A stretch of 59,125 nucleotides of DNA, from the NCBI GenBank assembly GCA_025210175.1, contig JAOASF010000075.1, positions 1 through 59,125 of the forward strand. Reading direction: 5' to 3'. Shown one piece after another: positions 44,412-54,076 of the stretch. Each line of letters opens with the position of its first letter. Within the stretch, counting starts at the first letter, position 1. Source of the stretch: Crocinitomicaceae bacterium (GTDB taxonomy: Bacteria; Bacteroidota; Bacteroidia; Flavobacteriales_D; Crocinitomicaceae). Made by a program: the position numbers and the translations under genes. The notes beneath the pieces are model-generated. The model ran no database searches, had not been told where the DNA came from, and was given only the letters and a program-made list of their open reading frames with translations.

Positions 44412-45555
44412 CGATTTCTTGAGTTTTGAGTTGTTTGCGAGCGATACTTTGAATGATGCCGATGGATGCACACGTCATAATCAAAGCAGAGCCACCCATG
44501 GCGAGTAAAGGCATGTTTTGTCCAGTAACAGGAAAGAGTCCTGTACATACCAACATGTTTACGGTGGCTTGGGTCAATATCAGGATACCGATTCCGATGC
44601 AGAGATAGGTTTCAAATAAACTTTCTGCGCGGAGTCCGATTCGAATAATTCGATAGAGAAGGATGGAATAAGCCAATAACAACAAGAAAGCCGAAATGGA
44701 TCCAAATTCTTCTACAAATGATGCGTAATAGAAGTCGGCATAGGCTTCAGGGATGTATTCTTTTAGTTTGCCATCTCCAACACCTTGACCTGTTAATCCA
44801 CCGTTGTAAATGGCCAATTGTGCATTGAGTGCCTGTGCGTTGGCAGCCACATTTCGCTCGTCGTCCAAGCGATTGAAAATACGGTTCTCCCAAGTTTCCA
44901 AACGAGGCAGAATTTTCAATTCAGGAACGGCTTTTTGGAATGCTACTAATCCGACAAACACCAATACCAATGCCCCAAAAACGGTGGCAATTTTGCCAAA
45001 GGGGATTCGTCCTACAAACAGCAAGGCCAGTGAAATCATGAAGACAATGGCAGCTGTAGAAAAGTTGTCTTTGAGGATCAATCCACAGATGATGAAAATG
45101 GGCCACATGATGGGCAAGAAGCCCTGTTTCCAGTCGTTGTAAAGCTGCTCTTTCTTTACCATTAATCGAGAGAGATACACGATTAAGGCCAATTTGGCAA
45201 AATCGGAAGATTGGAAGGTTAATCCAACAAAGGGAATGCGTACCCATCGACCTGCGCCGTTTACTTGGGTTCCAAAGATCATGGTGAAAAGCAAGAGTCC
45301 TACCGCAACGAAAAACCCAAGCTTGGAAAACATGGAGAAGTATTTCGGATCTTTCTTGTGCAACCAAAAGGCAACGCCCAGTCCGATTAGGGCGTAGATG
45401 AAGTGCTTGGTTACATATTTTATGGGTGTTCCACCTTCGATTTTGACCAAGATGGGAACGAAACTGTAGACGCTCAAAATTGAGAACGCGAGCATCAAGA
45501 GGGTGATGATCCAAATCACCCGATCGCCTTCAAAATATGTGATGAACTTCTTCAA
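44404..45555 (-). CDS. ftsW: Lipid II polymerase / cell division protein FtsW (TTG start)
   Basis: 383 aa, ten transmembrane segments, SEDS family. Conserved GGLTGQGVGDGKLKEYIPEAYADFYYA and VTGQNMPLLAMGGSALIMTC loops. The start has to be TTG at 45555: a stop (TAA) lies three codons upstream in frame and the next Met (residue 21) is inside the first helix. The protein then begins KKFITYFEGDRVIWIITLLM, as FtsW should. TTG starts are rare here. The stop of the 151-aa ORF is 6 bases upstream. Confidence 0.93.
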   Translation of the reverse strand: MKKFITYFEGDRVIWIITLLMLAFSILSVYSFVPILVKIEGGTPIKYVTKHFIYALIGLGVAFWLHKKDPKYFSMFSKLGFFVAVGLLLFTMIFGTQVNGAGRWVRIPFVGLTFQSSDFAKLALIVYLSRLMVKKEQLYNDWKQGFLPIMWPIFIICGLILKDNFSTAAIVFMISLALLFVGRIPFGKIATVFGALVLVFVGLVAFQKAVPELKILPRLETWENRIFNRLDDERNVAANAQALNAQLAIYNGGLTGQGVGDGKLKEYIPEAYADFYYASFVEEFGSISAFLLLLAYSILLYRIIRIGLRAESLFETYLCIGIGILILTQATVNMLVCTGLFPVTGQNMPLLAMGGSALIMTCASIGIIQSIARKQLKTQEIDD

Positions 45556-45561
45556 TTTTGC

Positions 45562-46017
45562 TTAGTTATTTATGGCTTCAATGAGCGTTTCGAACTGTGG
45601 CCAGCTCTCGGCAGAAGCACTAATCAGCACGATGAATTTTTCAATGTGTATGTCCTTTATTTTATCGAAAACATCTGCTGAAGAGTCCAGAATTTCAACC
45701 AGAAGTTGGTCTGTTTTCAGTTCTTCTTGTGTGTTGTCCAAAACCAGAATGCAGTGAAGCTCTTGTAAAAGGGCTGGGTGATCCAACTGCATAAGCTCAA
45801 AACTTCTTCTGTCCGTAACCCAAGCCATAGGGTAGGGAAAGGTTGAAATTGTATTGGCCAAACTATGCGTATCGGGATGTTCCCAAGTAAAGAAATCCTT
45901 TCCCCAAAGTTTGCCATGAGCCTTCATGTTGGTGCGCTGCAAGTTGGTCAAAGCCTCTTTACGAGCCTCGAGTAACTGCAGGGCAGAGCTTACCTTATTT
46001 TCTGTTTTGGCAGACAT
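45562..46017 (-). CDS. 151-aa protein of unknown function between murD and ftsW
   Basis: 151 aa, start ATG at 46017, 3 bases after the murD stop and 6 bases before ftsW, so surely part of the dcw transcript. No signal peptide, transmembrane segment or known domain that I recognise. From ~45 on, the residue pattern resembles a Mur-ligase C-terminal (third) domain: EHPDTHSLANTISTF compares to MurC HHPTEIKALMDSI and MurD KATNVNSTWFALESM; PMAWVTDRR to VWIVGGVDK; IVLISASAESWPQFE to MurD TVLLSPACASFDLFE. It lacks the ATP-binding domain. A diverged, non-catalytic duplicate of the MurD tail is my inference; chance resemblance is possible. Confidence 0.6.
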   Translation of the reverse strand: MSAKTENKVSSALQLLEARKEALTNLQRTNMKAHGKLWGKDFFTWEHPDTHSLANTISTFPYPMAWVTDRRSFELMQLDHPALLQELHCILVLDNTQEELKTDQLLVEILDSSADVFDKIKDIHIEKFIVLISASAESWPQFETLIEAINN

Positions 46018-46020
46018 TTT

Positions 46021-47364
46021 TTATAAAGAGCGTACGGCTTGTTTGAATTGGTTTCCGCGGTCTTCGTAATTCTCAAACAAATCAAAACTTGCACAAGCTG
46101 GAGAAAGCAAAACTGTTTCGTCTTTTTGCGCCAAACGGTAACCGTATGCTACAGCTTCCATTGCTGATTTTGCTTCTACGATTGTTTCAACACAGTCTGA
46201 GAAAGTGTCAATGATTTTTGCGTTGCTGTCACCTAAACAGATGATCGCTTTTACCTTGTCTTTTACCAAGTCAACCAACTCGGAATAGTCATTTCCTTTG
46301 TCAACACCACCAACAATCCAAACGGTTGGTTTTTCCATCGATTCCAAGGCGAACCAAGTGGAGTTTACATTGGTTGCTTTTGAGTCGTTGATGAACTCAA
46401 TTCCGTGAACTTTTGCAACGAATTCCATGCGGTGTTCAACGTTTACGAAATCAGACAAACTCTCACGAAGAGATTCTTTGCGGATTTCCAAAATGCGAGA
46501 AGCGATTCCTGATGCTAGGGAATTTTGTGTGTTGTGCTTGCCTTTTAGGGCTAATTCGTGAATGGACATACTGAAATTATTATGGATATTAATATTGATT
46601 TTTCCTGCTTCTACAAAGGCGGTCATGCCTTCTGTTTGTTGGATGGAGAAAGGAGCTAATTGAACGGCCGGCTTTCTCTTTTCTATTTCTTTTGCCAAAA
46701 TGGGATCATCCGCATTGTAGATGAGCCATTCGGCTTGTGTTTGGTTTTGAATGATGCGGAATTTCGCGTCGACATACTTCTGCATGTCGTACTCGTAGCG
46801 ATCCAAGTGATCCGGAGTAATGTTCAATAGCATGGCGATGTCTGCCTTGAATTCGAACATTTCTTCCAATTGAAAACTCGACAATTCAAGTACGTACCAA
46901 TCGACTTCCTCTTCGGCTACTTGTTTGGCGTAGCTGTGTCCCACATTCCCAGCTAGACCTACTTTGATGCCCGCTTTTTTGAGGATGTGATGGGTTAAAA
47001 GTGTCGTTGTCGTTTTCCCATTACTACCTGTGATGCAAATGGTTTTTGCTTTGGAATAACGATGAGCAAATTCGATTTCTGATTCTACCTTTTTACCAAG
47101 GGCTAAGAAGTCTTGAATCAATGGAACTGTGCTTGGAATTCCAGGAGACTTAACGATTTTATCCGCCGTTAAAATGCGCTCTTCGCTGTGCTTTCCTTCC
47201 TCGAATTCTATTCCGTGGTCTTGTAAATCTTTCTTGTAACGATCTTTGATTACGCCACGGTCGGACACAAAAACGTTCCATCCCATTTTCTTGGCAAGAA
47301 TCGCAGAGCCTACACCGCTTTCGCCGGCTCCCAGAATGGCAATATGTTTTTGTTCAGCTGACAT
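46021..47364 (-). CDS. murD: UDP-N-acetylmuramoyl-L-alanine--D-glutamate ligase
   Basis: 447 aa with the ATG at 47364 ([23 protein letters not shown]), overlapping the mraY stop by one base. Adds D-Glu. ATP loop ITGSNGKTTTTLLTHHIL; LELSSFQLEEMFEF and LLNITPDHLDRYEYDM in domain 2; NDSKATNVNSTWFALES and IVGGVDKGNDY in domain 3; C-terminal VLLSPACASFDLFENYEDRGNQF is the MurD signature. Confidence 0.97.
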   Translation of the reverse strand: MSAEQKHIAILGAGESGVGSAILAKKMGWNVFVSDRGVIKDRYKKDLQDHGIEFEEGKHSEERILTADKIVKSPGIPSTVPLIQDFLALGKKVESEIEFAHRYSKAKTICITGSNGKTTTTLLTHHILKKAGIKVGLAGNVGHSYAKQVAEEEVDWYVLELSSFQLEEMFEFKADIAMLLNITPDHLDRYEYDMQKYVDAKFRIIQNQTQAEWLIYNADDPILAKEIEKRKPAVQLAPFSIQQTEGMTAFVEAGKININIHNNFSMSIHELALKGKHNTQNSLASGIASRILEIRKESLRESLSDFVNVEHRMEFVAKVHGIEFINDSKATNVNSTWFALESMEKPTVWIVGGVDKGNDYSELVDLVKDKVKAIICLGDSNAKIIDTFSDCVETIVEAKSAMEAVAYGYRLAQKDETVLLSPACASFDLFENYEDRGNQFKQAVRSL

Positions 47365-48608
47365 TAACGCAACTTCAGGGTTACAATCGTGATCAAAGCC
47401 AAGAGCATAGCAACAATCCAAATACGCGCTACAATCTTCGACTCAGGAATATTTTTCTTTTGGTAATGGTGGTGTAATGGAGCCATCAAGAAGATGCGTC
47501 GACCTTCTCCGTATTTCCGCTTGGTGAGTTTGAAATAGCCGACCTGGAGGATGACTGATAAGTTTTCGATCAAGAAAACACCACACAGCACGGGAATCAA
47601 TAATTCTTTACGAATGGAAATCGCGAATACAGCAATGATTCCTCCAAGAGCCAAGGATCCAGTGTCACCCATAAAGACTTGTGCAGGAAAGGCATTGTAC
47701 CATAGGAAACCGATACATGCTCCAATGAAGGCCGCGATGAATATTACCAATTCCTCAGCCATTGGGATGTACATGACATTCAGGTAATCCGCAAACTTGA
47801 CGTTCGAAGAAATGTAGGCGAGAATAGCCAATGCGATTCCGATAATAGCGGAGGTGCCCGTTGCAAGACCATCCAAACCATCGGTCATGTTGGCTCCGTT
47901 TGAAACGGCAATAACGATGAAAATCACAATCGGAATGAACAACAACCAGCCGTAACTCTTTTGCGAATCACCGATCATCCAGTTGTAGTTGAATTCGTTC
48001 CCTTTGATGAAAGGAATGGTCGTTGTCATGTCGCGAGTGCGAATCCATTTGGTATCCGAAAGTGTGTCGGCTTGGTGAACGTCTGTTACCAATTCTTCAT
48101 CAGCGGTCAGTACGTAGTCTGCAGGAACTCTTTTGTGCACTTGTACATCGTCGTTGAAGTACAAAATGCATCCTACGATCAATCCAACGCCGATTTGACC
48201 AACTACTTTAAACTTACCTGCAAGTCCTTCTTTGTTCTTCTTAAATACTTTGATGTAGTCATCTAAAAAACCGATCAACCCCAACCAAACAGTTGCTAGC
48301 AACATGGTGATGACGTACACGTTGTGCAATTTGGCGAACAAAAGAGTTGGGATTAAAATAGCTGCCAAAATCATGAGTCCACCCATGGTTGGTGTACCTT
48401 GCTTTTTCATTTGGCCTTCCAATCCTAAATCGCGGATGGTTTCACCGATTTGCTGCTTTTGCAACATGCCGATAATGCGTTTTCCAAAAACAATAGAGAT
48501 GATCAAAGATGCCAACATTGCCATCGCAGCGCGGAAGGAAATGAAGTTAAACACCCCTGCTCCAGGAAAGTCTAATTTGTCGAGGTAAGAAAACAGATAG
48601 TACAGCAT
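47364..48608 (-). CDS. mraY: Phospho-N-acetylmuramoyl-pentapeptide-transferase MraY
   Basis: 414 aa, ~10 transmembrane helices; makes lipid I. Catalytic motifs [35 protein letters not shown] and the late [15 protein letters not shown] with the conserved His cluster. About 50 residues longer than E. coli MraY because of a periplasmic loop between helices ([18 protein letters not shown] through KGNEFNYN), as in other Bacteroidota. Shares one base with the murE stop. Confidence 0.97.
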   Translation of the reverse strand: MLYYLFSYLDKLDFPGAGVFNFISFRAAMAMLASLIISIVFGKRIIGMLQKQQIGETIRDLGLEGQMKKQGTPTMGGLMILAAILIPTLLFAKLHNVYVITMLLATVWLGLIGFLDDYIKVFKKNKEGLAGKFKVVGQIGVGLIVGCILYFNDDVQVHKRVPADYVLTADEELVTDVHQADTLSDTKWIRTRDMTTTIPFIKGNEFNYNWMIGDSQKSYGWLLFIPIVIFIVIAVSNGANMTDGLDGLATGTSAIIGIALAILAYISSNVKFADYLNVMYIPMAEELVIFIAAFIGACIGFLWYNAFPAQVFMGDTGSLALGGIIAVFAISIRKELLIPVLCGVFLIENLSVILQVGYFKLTKRKYGEGRRIFLMAPLHHHYQKKNIPESKIVARIWIVAMLLALITIVTLKLR

Positions 48609-50059
48609 TATTTCTTGAGTTTGATGAAGTGTTCTTTTGCTTTAGCGAAATCGTCGAAAGGATGCTTTGTCCCTTGGATATCTTGGTATTTCTCGTGTCC
48701 TTTTCCTGCGATAAGGACTATTGAATTGGGTTGAGAAAGCATGGCTGCCGTCTTGATCGCTTGATCTCTATCCGAAATGCGAAGTGACTTAGCTGCCATA
48801 ACTGGGTCTAAACCTGCTTCCATATCGTCGAGTATGCTCTCTGGATTTTCTGTTCGTGGGTTGTCACTTGTCAAAATGACTTGATTGCTCATCTTCGCAG
48901 CAATCTTGGCCATTTCAGGACGTTTCGTTTTGTCGCGATCTCCACCACAACCAATAACTGTAATGATATGGTTGTCGCCCGTAAAGTTTTGAATGGTATC
49001 CAAAACGTTCTCAAGAGCGTCTGGGGTATGGGCGTAATCAACAATGCATGAAATGCCTGAATCGCTTTTGAATTGTTGGAAGCGACCATCAACTGACTGA
49101 AGGTTGCTAATGGCTGTCAAGACTTCCAATTTGTCTTCGCCTAAAATTTGAGAAACTGCGTATACAGCCAAAAGGTTGTAGGCATTGAATTTTCCAATTA
49201 AGCGGGTCCAAACTTCGGTGTTTTCCAAGTGCAGGACTAAGCCAGAAATTTGGTTTTCCAAAATCTTTGTTTTGAAATCAGCTGGTGACTTCAACGCATA
49301 GGTGTATTTCTTTGCCTTGGTGTTTTGCAACATCACCATTCCATTCTTGTCGTCGATATTGGTCAACGCAGCTGCCTCTGGTTTCAACTGATCGAAGAAT
49401 GCCTTTTTTGCCTGAATGTATTCTTGGAAAGTCTTGTGGTAATCCAAGTGGTCGTGCGAGATGTTAGAGAAAATAGCCACATCAAAATCCAAGGCAGCAA
49501 TTCTCTTTTGATGAATGGCGTGGGAGCTCACTTCCATAAAGGCGTGTGTGCATCCAGCTTCCACCATACGGCTCATCAACTCCGCCAAAGCAATTGGGTT
49601 CGGCGTTGTGTGTGTTGATGGAATGGCCTCGTCATTGATTTTGTTGACAACTGTAGAAATCAATCCACAGTCATAGCCCAAGCCTCTGAACAAGTCGAAT
49701 AACAGAGTAGTGGTGGTGGTCTTACCGTTGGTTCCAGTAATTCCCACCAAGGTCAACTTAGAGCTGGGTTTGTTGTAGAAGGTTTCAGCGCAATAGGACA
49801 AGGCTAGGTGAGTGTCTTTCACTTGAATTTGTGTCAGATTCACACCTTCTTGAATTTCTTCTACAAGGGCTACTTCACAGCCGGACGCAACAACTTGATT
49901 TAAATAGTTGTGTCCGTCTGTTGTTGTTCCTTTCAGTGCAAAAAACAAACTTCCTTTCTTGGCTTCGCGCGAGTCAAAACAAAGGTGAGCGATATCCATG
50001 TTTGGAATCGATGATGTCGTTTCTAGTCCTTGTAATAATATGTCGAGTGACTGGGTCAT
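48608..50059 (-). CDS. murE: UDP-N-acetylmuramoyl-L-alanyl-D-glutamate--2,6-diaminopimelate ligase
   Basis: 483 aa. ATP loop [20 protein letters not shown]; carbamylated-Lys region [12 protein letters not shown]; domain 3 [20 protein letters not shown], and [12 protein letters not shown]. The DNPR motif specifies meso-diaminopimelate rather than lysine, so the peptidoglycan should be meso-DAP type. Overlaps ftsI by 4 bases (ATGA). Confidence 0.96.
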   Translation of the reverse strand: MTQSLDILLQGLETTSSIPNMDIAHLCFDSREAKKGSLFFALKGTTTDGHNYLNQVVASGCEVALVEEIQEGVNLTQIQVKDTHLALSYCAETFYNKPSSKLTLVGITGTNGKTTTTTLLFDLFRGLGYDCGLISTVVNKINDEAIPSTHTTPNPIALAELMSRMVEAGCTHAFMEVSSHAIHQKRIAALDFDVAIFSNISHDHLDYHKTFQEYIQAKKAFFDQLKPEAAALTNIDDKNGMVMLQNTKAKKYTYALKSPADFKTKILENQISGLVLHLENTEVWTRLIGKFNAYNLLAVYAVSQILGEDKLEVLTAISNLQSVDGRFQQFKSDSGISCIVDYAHTPDALENVLDTIQNFTGDNHIITVIGCGGDRDKTKRPEMAKIAAKMSNQVILTSDNPRTENPESILDDMEAGLDPVMAAKSLRISDRDQAIKTAAMLSQPNSIVLIAGKGHEKYQDIQGTKHPFDDFAKAKEHFIKLKK

Positions 50060-52176
50060 TCTAATGTCAATTCTATTAGTCCTCCCTTGTACACATAGGC
50101 ACCAGCGGGGATACTTTGGTTTTTTACAGTTCCTGTACCTTTTACTCGGGCAATCATTCCGAGAGATTCGGTTAGGTAAACGGCGTCTCTTGCCGACATG
50201 CCCACTACATTCGGGACATATCTTTTGTCGATTTTTTTGGCCTGAAACAGAATCATTTTTTCATCCGCTTTAGTGTTGACCCATTCGGTTTGTACCATTT
50301 TGGAGTAGGGAACCATTAAGGCGTCGAGTACAGTTCGAATGTCATCTCGGTATCCATTGATGGAAATCGGAATCTGTTTGTTCAAGGGTTTGTCCTCGTT
50401 GATAGCTTCGTGATAGCGAAGTGTAGAGGCGTAAACTTTATTGGCGATTGCTGAGAATACGGTGCCTGAAACCGATGCACCATAAATGTCTCTTGATGGA
50501 GCGGAAATAACCACGATACAAGAGTAGATTGGATCGTCAGCAGGGAAGTACCCCACGAAACTTGCTTGGTATTTTTCCTCTCCGCGATTACCGTAGCGCA
50601 AGTCAGAATTCAAGATTCGTGCTGTTCCTGTTTTACCAGCAATTTTGAACAAGGAAGACTGTAATTTGCTTCCGGTTCCTCTTTCTACTACTCCGTTCAA
50701 ACAAGCTTTTAGCGCGTTCAATGTCTTTGGGGAGCAAATTTGATCGATGAGTACTTCGGGTTCAAAGGTTTTGACAACCGATCCGTTTCTTTTGATTTCA
50801 GAAACGAATTGCGGTTTGACCATTTTTCCATTGTTCGCAACTGCATTATAGAATGCTAATGTTTGCAATGGAGTTTGTTGAACTTCATATCCAATCGACA
50901 TCCAAGCCAAAGAGATACCTGACCACATCTTATCGCCCGGAGCATAAAGGGTTGGTGTTGGTTCACCGTCCAAAGCAATTCCAAGAGGGTCTCCTAAACC
51001 GAAGCTTTTTAGGCGACGAATGAAGTTCTCGGGTTGATTTTGGTAGGCATTGAAAATGACACGAGAAATCACGTTAGAAGAAACCTCAAAGGCATTTTGA
51101 ATGGTGATTCGTCCATATCCTTCCTCTTTGGAGTCGCGTAGAGTGGATTTGTAGAAAGTGTATTTTCCGTAGGCCCCAACCGTATCTGTAATCTTGATTT
51201 TCTTGTCTTCCAAAGCAGCCATCAAAGACGCTAGCTTGAAAGTAGATCCAGGTACCTCTTTGGTTCCAATGGCGTGGTTGTAAGACTCGTAGTAATTGTC
51301 GTCTTCTCCTCGCGTTAAGTTGGAAATCGCTTTGATGTGACCCGTTTTAACGTCCATTACGATAGCCGTTCCGTTTTTCGCGCCTTGGTTTTCTAACTGA
51401 CGAAGTAACTCGGAATGTGCTACTTCTTGAATCTCTTTGTCGATAGTGGTAACTACATCGGCGCCTTCAACCGCATCTTTCACGATTTGTCCTGTGCGCT
51501 TCCAGCCAGTCGAAATGCGTTGTTCGATTTCTTCTCCTTCTTCTCCTGCTAAGTACTCGTTAAATGCTCCTTCGATACCAACGCGCAATTCTTTTCCGTC
51601 AGGTTTTACTTGAACGTATCCCAGGGTTCTTTTCAAAAGTTCCCCATTCGGACGCTTGCGAATGATGGTTTCGTCCGTATCAACCAACCCTCCTTTCAAT
51701 CGGCCTAGTTTGAATATTGGGAAGGTTCTCAATTTCTTTCTCTCGTCGTTGGTTGCTCGTTTCTTGATTAAGAGGTAACGGTTTTTGTTGTCTCTAGCAC
51801 GACGAATGTAGTTTTCGTATTCTCTTGCCGTCATGTTTGGGAAAAGAGAGGCTAATTGGCGGCACAAGTCTGAAATTTCAGAATCGAAAATGCTTTGTTT
51901 CACGACTGTTGGATCCATGTGGATGTCGTAAAATGAAACCGAAGTCACCAACGGGGTGTTGTTGCAATCTAAAATTTCTCCGCGACGTGGGATTCGTTTG
52001 ACAATGCGTGTAGGAATTTTGCCACTTCCTTCATCGCTGATCTCCAGATTGTCGTTTTTTCCAGAGAATTGCAAAGACACGGTATTGATGAAAACAACAG
52101 CCAATACCAGCACGAAGCCGATGTAAATAAACATCGCGCGCCAGTAAATGCTTTTATTTTCTTGTGTCTTACTCAT
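50056..52176 (-). CDS. ftsI: Penicillin-binding protein 2/FtsI-type transpeptidase with one PASTA domain
   Basis: 706 aa. One N-terminal transmembrane helix (~12-33), dimerisation region (RRGEILDCNNTPLVT), then a transpeptidase with SxxK at STFK (Ser ~311, Lys ~314), SSN at ~366-368 and KTG in AGKTGTARIL. Residues ~640-706 are a PASTA domain (VPNVVGMSARDAVYLTESLGM, ending [10 protein letters not shown]). A PASTA-tailed division transpeptidase is of the SpoVD/PBP2x layout and is common in Bacteroidota. Overlaps ftsL by 8 bases. Confidence 0.95.
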   Translation of the reverse strand: MSKTQENKSIYWRAMFIYIGFVLVLAVVFINTVSLQFSGKNDNLEISDEGSGKIPTRIVKRIPRRGEILDCNNTPLVTSVSFYDIHMDPTVVKQSIFDSEISDLCRQLASLFPNMTAREYENYIRRARDNKNRYLLIKKRATNDERKKLRTFPIFKLGRLKGGLVDTDETIIRKRPNGELLKRTLGYVQVKPDGKELRVGIEGAFNEYLAGEEGEEIEQRISTGWKRTGQIVKDAVEGADVVTTIDKEIQEVAHSELLRQLENQGAKNGTAIVMDVKTGHIKAISNLTRGEDDNYYESYNHAIGTKEVPGSTFKLASLMAALEDKKIKITDTVGAYGKYTFYKSTLRDSKEEGYGRITIQNAFEVSSNVISRVIFNAYQNQPENFIRRLKSFGLGDPLGIALDGEPTPTLYAPGDKMWSGISLAWMSIGYEVQQTPLQTLAFYNAVANNGKMVKPQFVSEIKRNGSVVKTFEPEVLIDQICSPKTLNALKACLNGVVERGTGSKLQSSLFKIAGKTGTARILNSDLRYGNRGEEKYQASFVGYFPADDPIYSCIVVISAPSRDIYGASVSGTVFSAIANKVYASTLRYHEAINEDKPLNKQIPISINGYRDDIRTVLDALMVPYSKMVQTEWVNTKADEKMILFQAKKIDKRYVPNVVGMSARDAVYLTESLGMIARVKGTGTVKNQSIPAGAYVYKGGLIELTLE

Positions 52177-52576
52177 TCTCTTTTAAGCGGATCACTTTTG
52201 TTGGGTTAACTGTTTCTTTTAATCCGTATGGGGTCAATTCTTCTACCAATTGAATGCGTCGTGTTTCTTCCTCTAATCGGGCTTTTTTCGCGACGTAATC
52301 ACCTAGTATTTCATTCAATTCTTTTTGGCTTTGGTCAACGTTTTTGGTCAACTGTTTGCCGTAGTACCCTTTGCCAACCAAGAGCACCAATAGGAAAATC
52401 ACATAGAAGATGTATGAGAGGTTATTCAACACAAATTCCTTGGTTAGGATATCTCCACTTACCAAGGAAATCAAGAAGCGTCCGCTGTTGCCCACCGACT
52501 TTTTCGTCTTGGCAGCTTTCTTCTTTTTGGGTTGTTCCTTCTCTTCGAAAGCGTCTATGAATTCGTTTTCACTCAT
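52169..52576 (-). CDS. ftsL: FtsL-like division protein
   Basis: 135 aa. A charged Lys-rich N-terminus (EEKEQPKKKKAAKTKKS), one transmembrane helix (YIFYVIFLLVLLVGKGYY) and a short coiled-coil tail (KNVDQSQKELNEILGDYVAKKARLEEETRRIQLV). Assigned to FtsL from its topology and position between rsmH and ftsI; sequence conservation in this family is low. The partners would be FtsI/FtsW and FtsQ. Overlaps rsmH by 4 bases. Confidence 0.85.
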   Translation of the reverse strand: MSENEFIDAFEEKEQPKKKKAAKTKKSVGNSGRFLISLVSGDILTKEFVLNNLSYIFYVIFLLVLLVGKGYYGKQLTKNVDQSQKELNEILGDYVAKKARLEEETRRIQLVEELTPYGLKETVNPTKVIRLKENE

Positions 52577-53487
52577 ATCTTCTTTGCGATTCTTAGTTTG
52601 GCGCTTCTAGCGCGCGGGTTTCTTTCTATTTCTTCTTCGCTAGCCGTAATCGGGTGGCGATTGATTTCTGCAAGGGGTTTCAATACGTTTCCGTAAAAGT
52701 CTTTTTCGATGGTTCCGTCAAGGTGACCGCGTTTCATATAGTTTTTCACGAGGCGATCTTCCATGCTGTGGTAAGACATTACCACCAATCGTCCTTCCGG
52801 ACTCAATACTTCTGCCGTTTGTTTCAGCATGTCTTCCAAGGTTCCCATCTCGTTGTTGACTTCAATGCGAATGGCTTGGAAAAGCTGTGCGTAGAATTTG
52901 TTTTCCTTGAATTTTGGCGCGAATCTTTTTACGGCTTCCATCAAGTCGCCAGTTGTTTCTAGCGGACTATTGCTTCGAGCTTGCACGATTTCTTGAGCGA
53001 TTTTGTGTGCTCTTGGCAGGTCAGCGTATTTGTTGAAAATGGAAATCAAATCATCGATTTCGTAGTCGTTCACGACTTTCTTTGCGTCGATTAGTGCGCG
53101 CTGATTCATCCGCATGTCCAACACGTCATTGCTGCGAATAGAGAAACCGCGGGAGCCTTCGTCGAATTGGTGAGAGGAAACACCTAAGTCGGCTAGAATA
53201 CCATCGACTTGTTTGATTCCTAGAAGGCGCAATTGATTTTTCAGGAAGGCGAAATTGCTGTCAACGAAATAGAAATTTGGAGCTTCCCAGGTGTTGTTTT
53301 TGGCATCCAAATCTTGATCAAAAGAAATCAATCGACCTTTTGGAGAAAGCAACTTGAAAATTTCGCGAGAGTGACCACCGCCACCGAAGGTTAGGTCAAC
53401 ATACGTTCCGTCTGGATGGATGTCTAATCCCTCCAAACATTCGTTGAGCATTACTGGTATATGATATGCGGCGTTATTCTGTGTCAT
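52573..53487 (-). CDS. rsmH: 16S rRNA (cytosine(1402)-N(4))-methyltransferase
   Basis: 304 aa. SAM motif VDLTFGGGGHSREIF; DGILADLGVSSHQFDEGSRGFSIR; late motif VVMSYHSMEDRLVKNYMK; C-terminal NPRARSAKLRIAKKI. All are RsmH/MraW hallmarks. Overlaps mraZ by 14 bases and ftsL by 4. Confidence 0.97.
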   Translation of the reverse strand: MTQNNAAYHIPVMLNECLEGLDIHPDGTYVDLTFGGGGHSREIFKLLSPKGRLISFDQDLDAKNNTWEAPNFYFVDSNFAFLKNQLRLLGIKQVDGILADLGVSSHQFDEGSRGFSIRSNDVLDMRMNQRALIDAKKVVNDYEIDDLISIFNKYADLPRAHKIAQEIVQARSNSPLETTGDLMEAVKRFAPKFKENKFYAQLFQAIRIEVNNEMGTLEDMLKQTAEVLSPEGRLVVMSYHSMEDRLVKNYMKRGHLDGTIEKDFYGNVLKPLAEINRHPITASEEEIERNPRARSAKLRIAKKI

Positions 53488-53932
53488 CCAATCCTCCCAT
53501 TACATCATTTGCCAAATCGGCAAAGTCAGACATGTTGGATTCGATCATTTCGAAGTACTTGGTGCGATCCCAAATTTCAATTCGGTCGTTGTAAGCGATG
53601 ATCATCGCCTCTTTTTCTAACCCTACGCGCTCCATGTGAGAAGTAGGGATTAAAACACGACCAGCAGAATCTAATGCTACTTGTTTTGCTCCTTGGTGGA
53701 ACAAGCGGTAGAACATTCGGTTCTGCGGTTTGAACAAGTTCAACTTCGACAATTTGGTGCTCAATTTCTCCCATTCATTCATTGGGTAGAGTGTCAAACA
53801 GTCTTCAAAACCTTTGTTCAGCATGAAATTTTCTTGGGCACTAGGAGATAATTGCCTTCTCAAGTGAGAAGGAAACAAAAAGCGTCCCTTGGCGTCAAGT
53901 TTCACTTCATATTCTCCTACCAATCCAAACAT
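53474..53932 (-). CDS. mraZ: Transcriptional regulator MraZ
   Basis: 152 aa. Two SpoVT-AbrB-like halves, each with the D-x-x-x-R signature: KLDAKGRFLFPSHLRRQL and ALDSAGRVLIPTSHMERV. MraZ forms rings that bind repeated boxes upstream of its own gene and represses or tunes the dcw cluster. Box-like repeats occur 30-50 bases upstream. First gene of the cluster. Confidence 0.96.
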   Translation of the reverse strand: MFGLVGEYEVKLDAKGRFLFPSHLRRQLSPSAQENFMLNKGFEDCLTLYPMNEWEKLSTKLSKLNLFKPQNRMFYRLFHQGAKQVALDSAGRVLIPTSHMERVGLEKEAMIIAYNDRIEIWDRTKYFEMIESNMSDFADLANDVMGGLDDTE

Positions 53933-53961
53933 AGCCTGATATAATGGGTAAAATTACTGGA

Positions 53962-53983
53962 TTTTTACCACTTTTTACCACCA
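53962..53983 (-). promoter_or_regulatory. Predicted MraZ boxes, proximal pair
   Basis: On the minus strand GTGGTAAAAA is repeated exactly twice, head to tail (53981-53972 and 53971-53962), one helical turn apart, 30-49 bases before the mraZ ATG. Each contains AAAGTGG-like sequence as reported for MraZ boxes of other bacteria. The 7-base -7-like TATTTTG lies immediately upstream (at about 53990-53984), so a bound MraZ would sit over the transcription start. Confidence 0.7.
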
Positions 53984-54076
53984 AAATAGGTATTGTTGAT
54001 AAGTTGATACGGCAAAGGTTTGGAAAGGTTTCAAAAATTCTTTGAAAACATTGATAAATACTAATGATTTGAAAAA

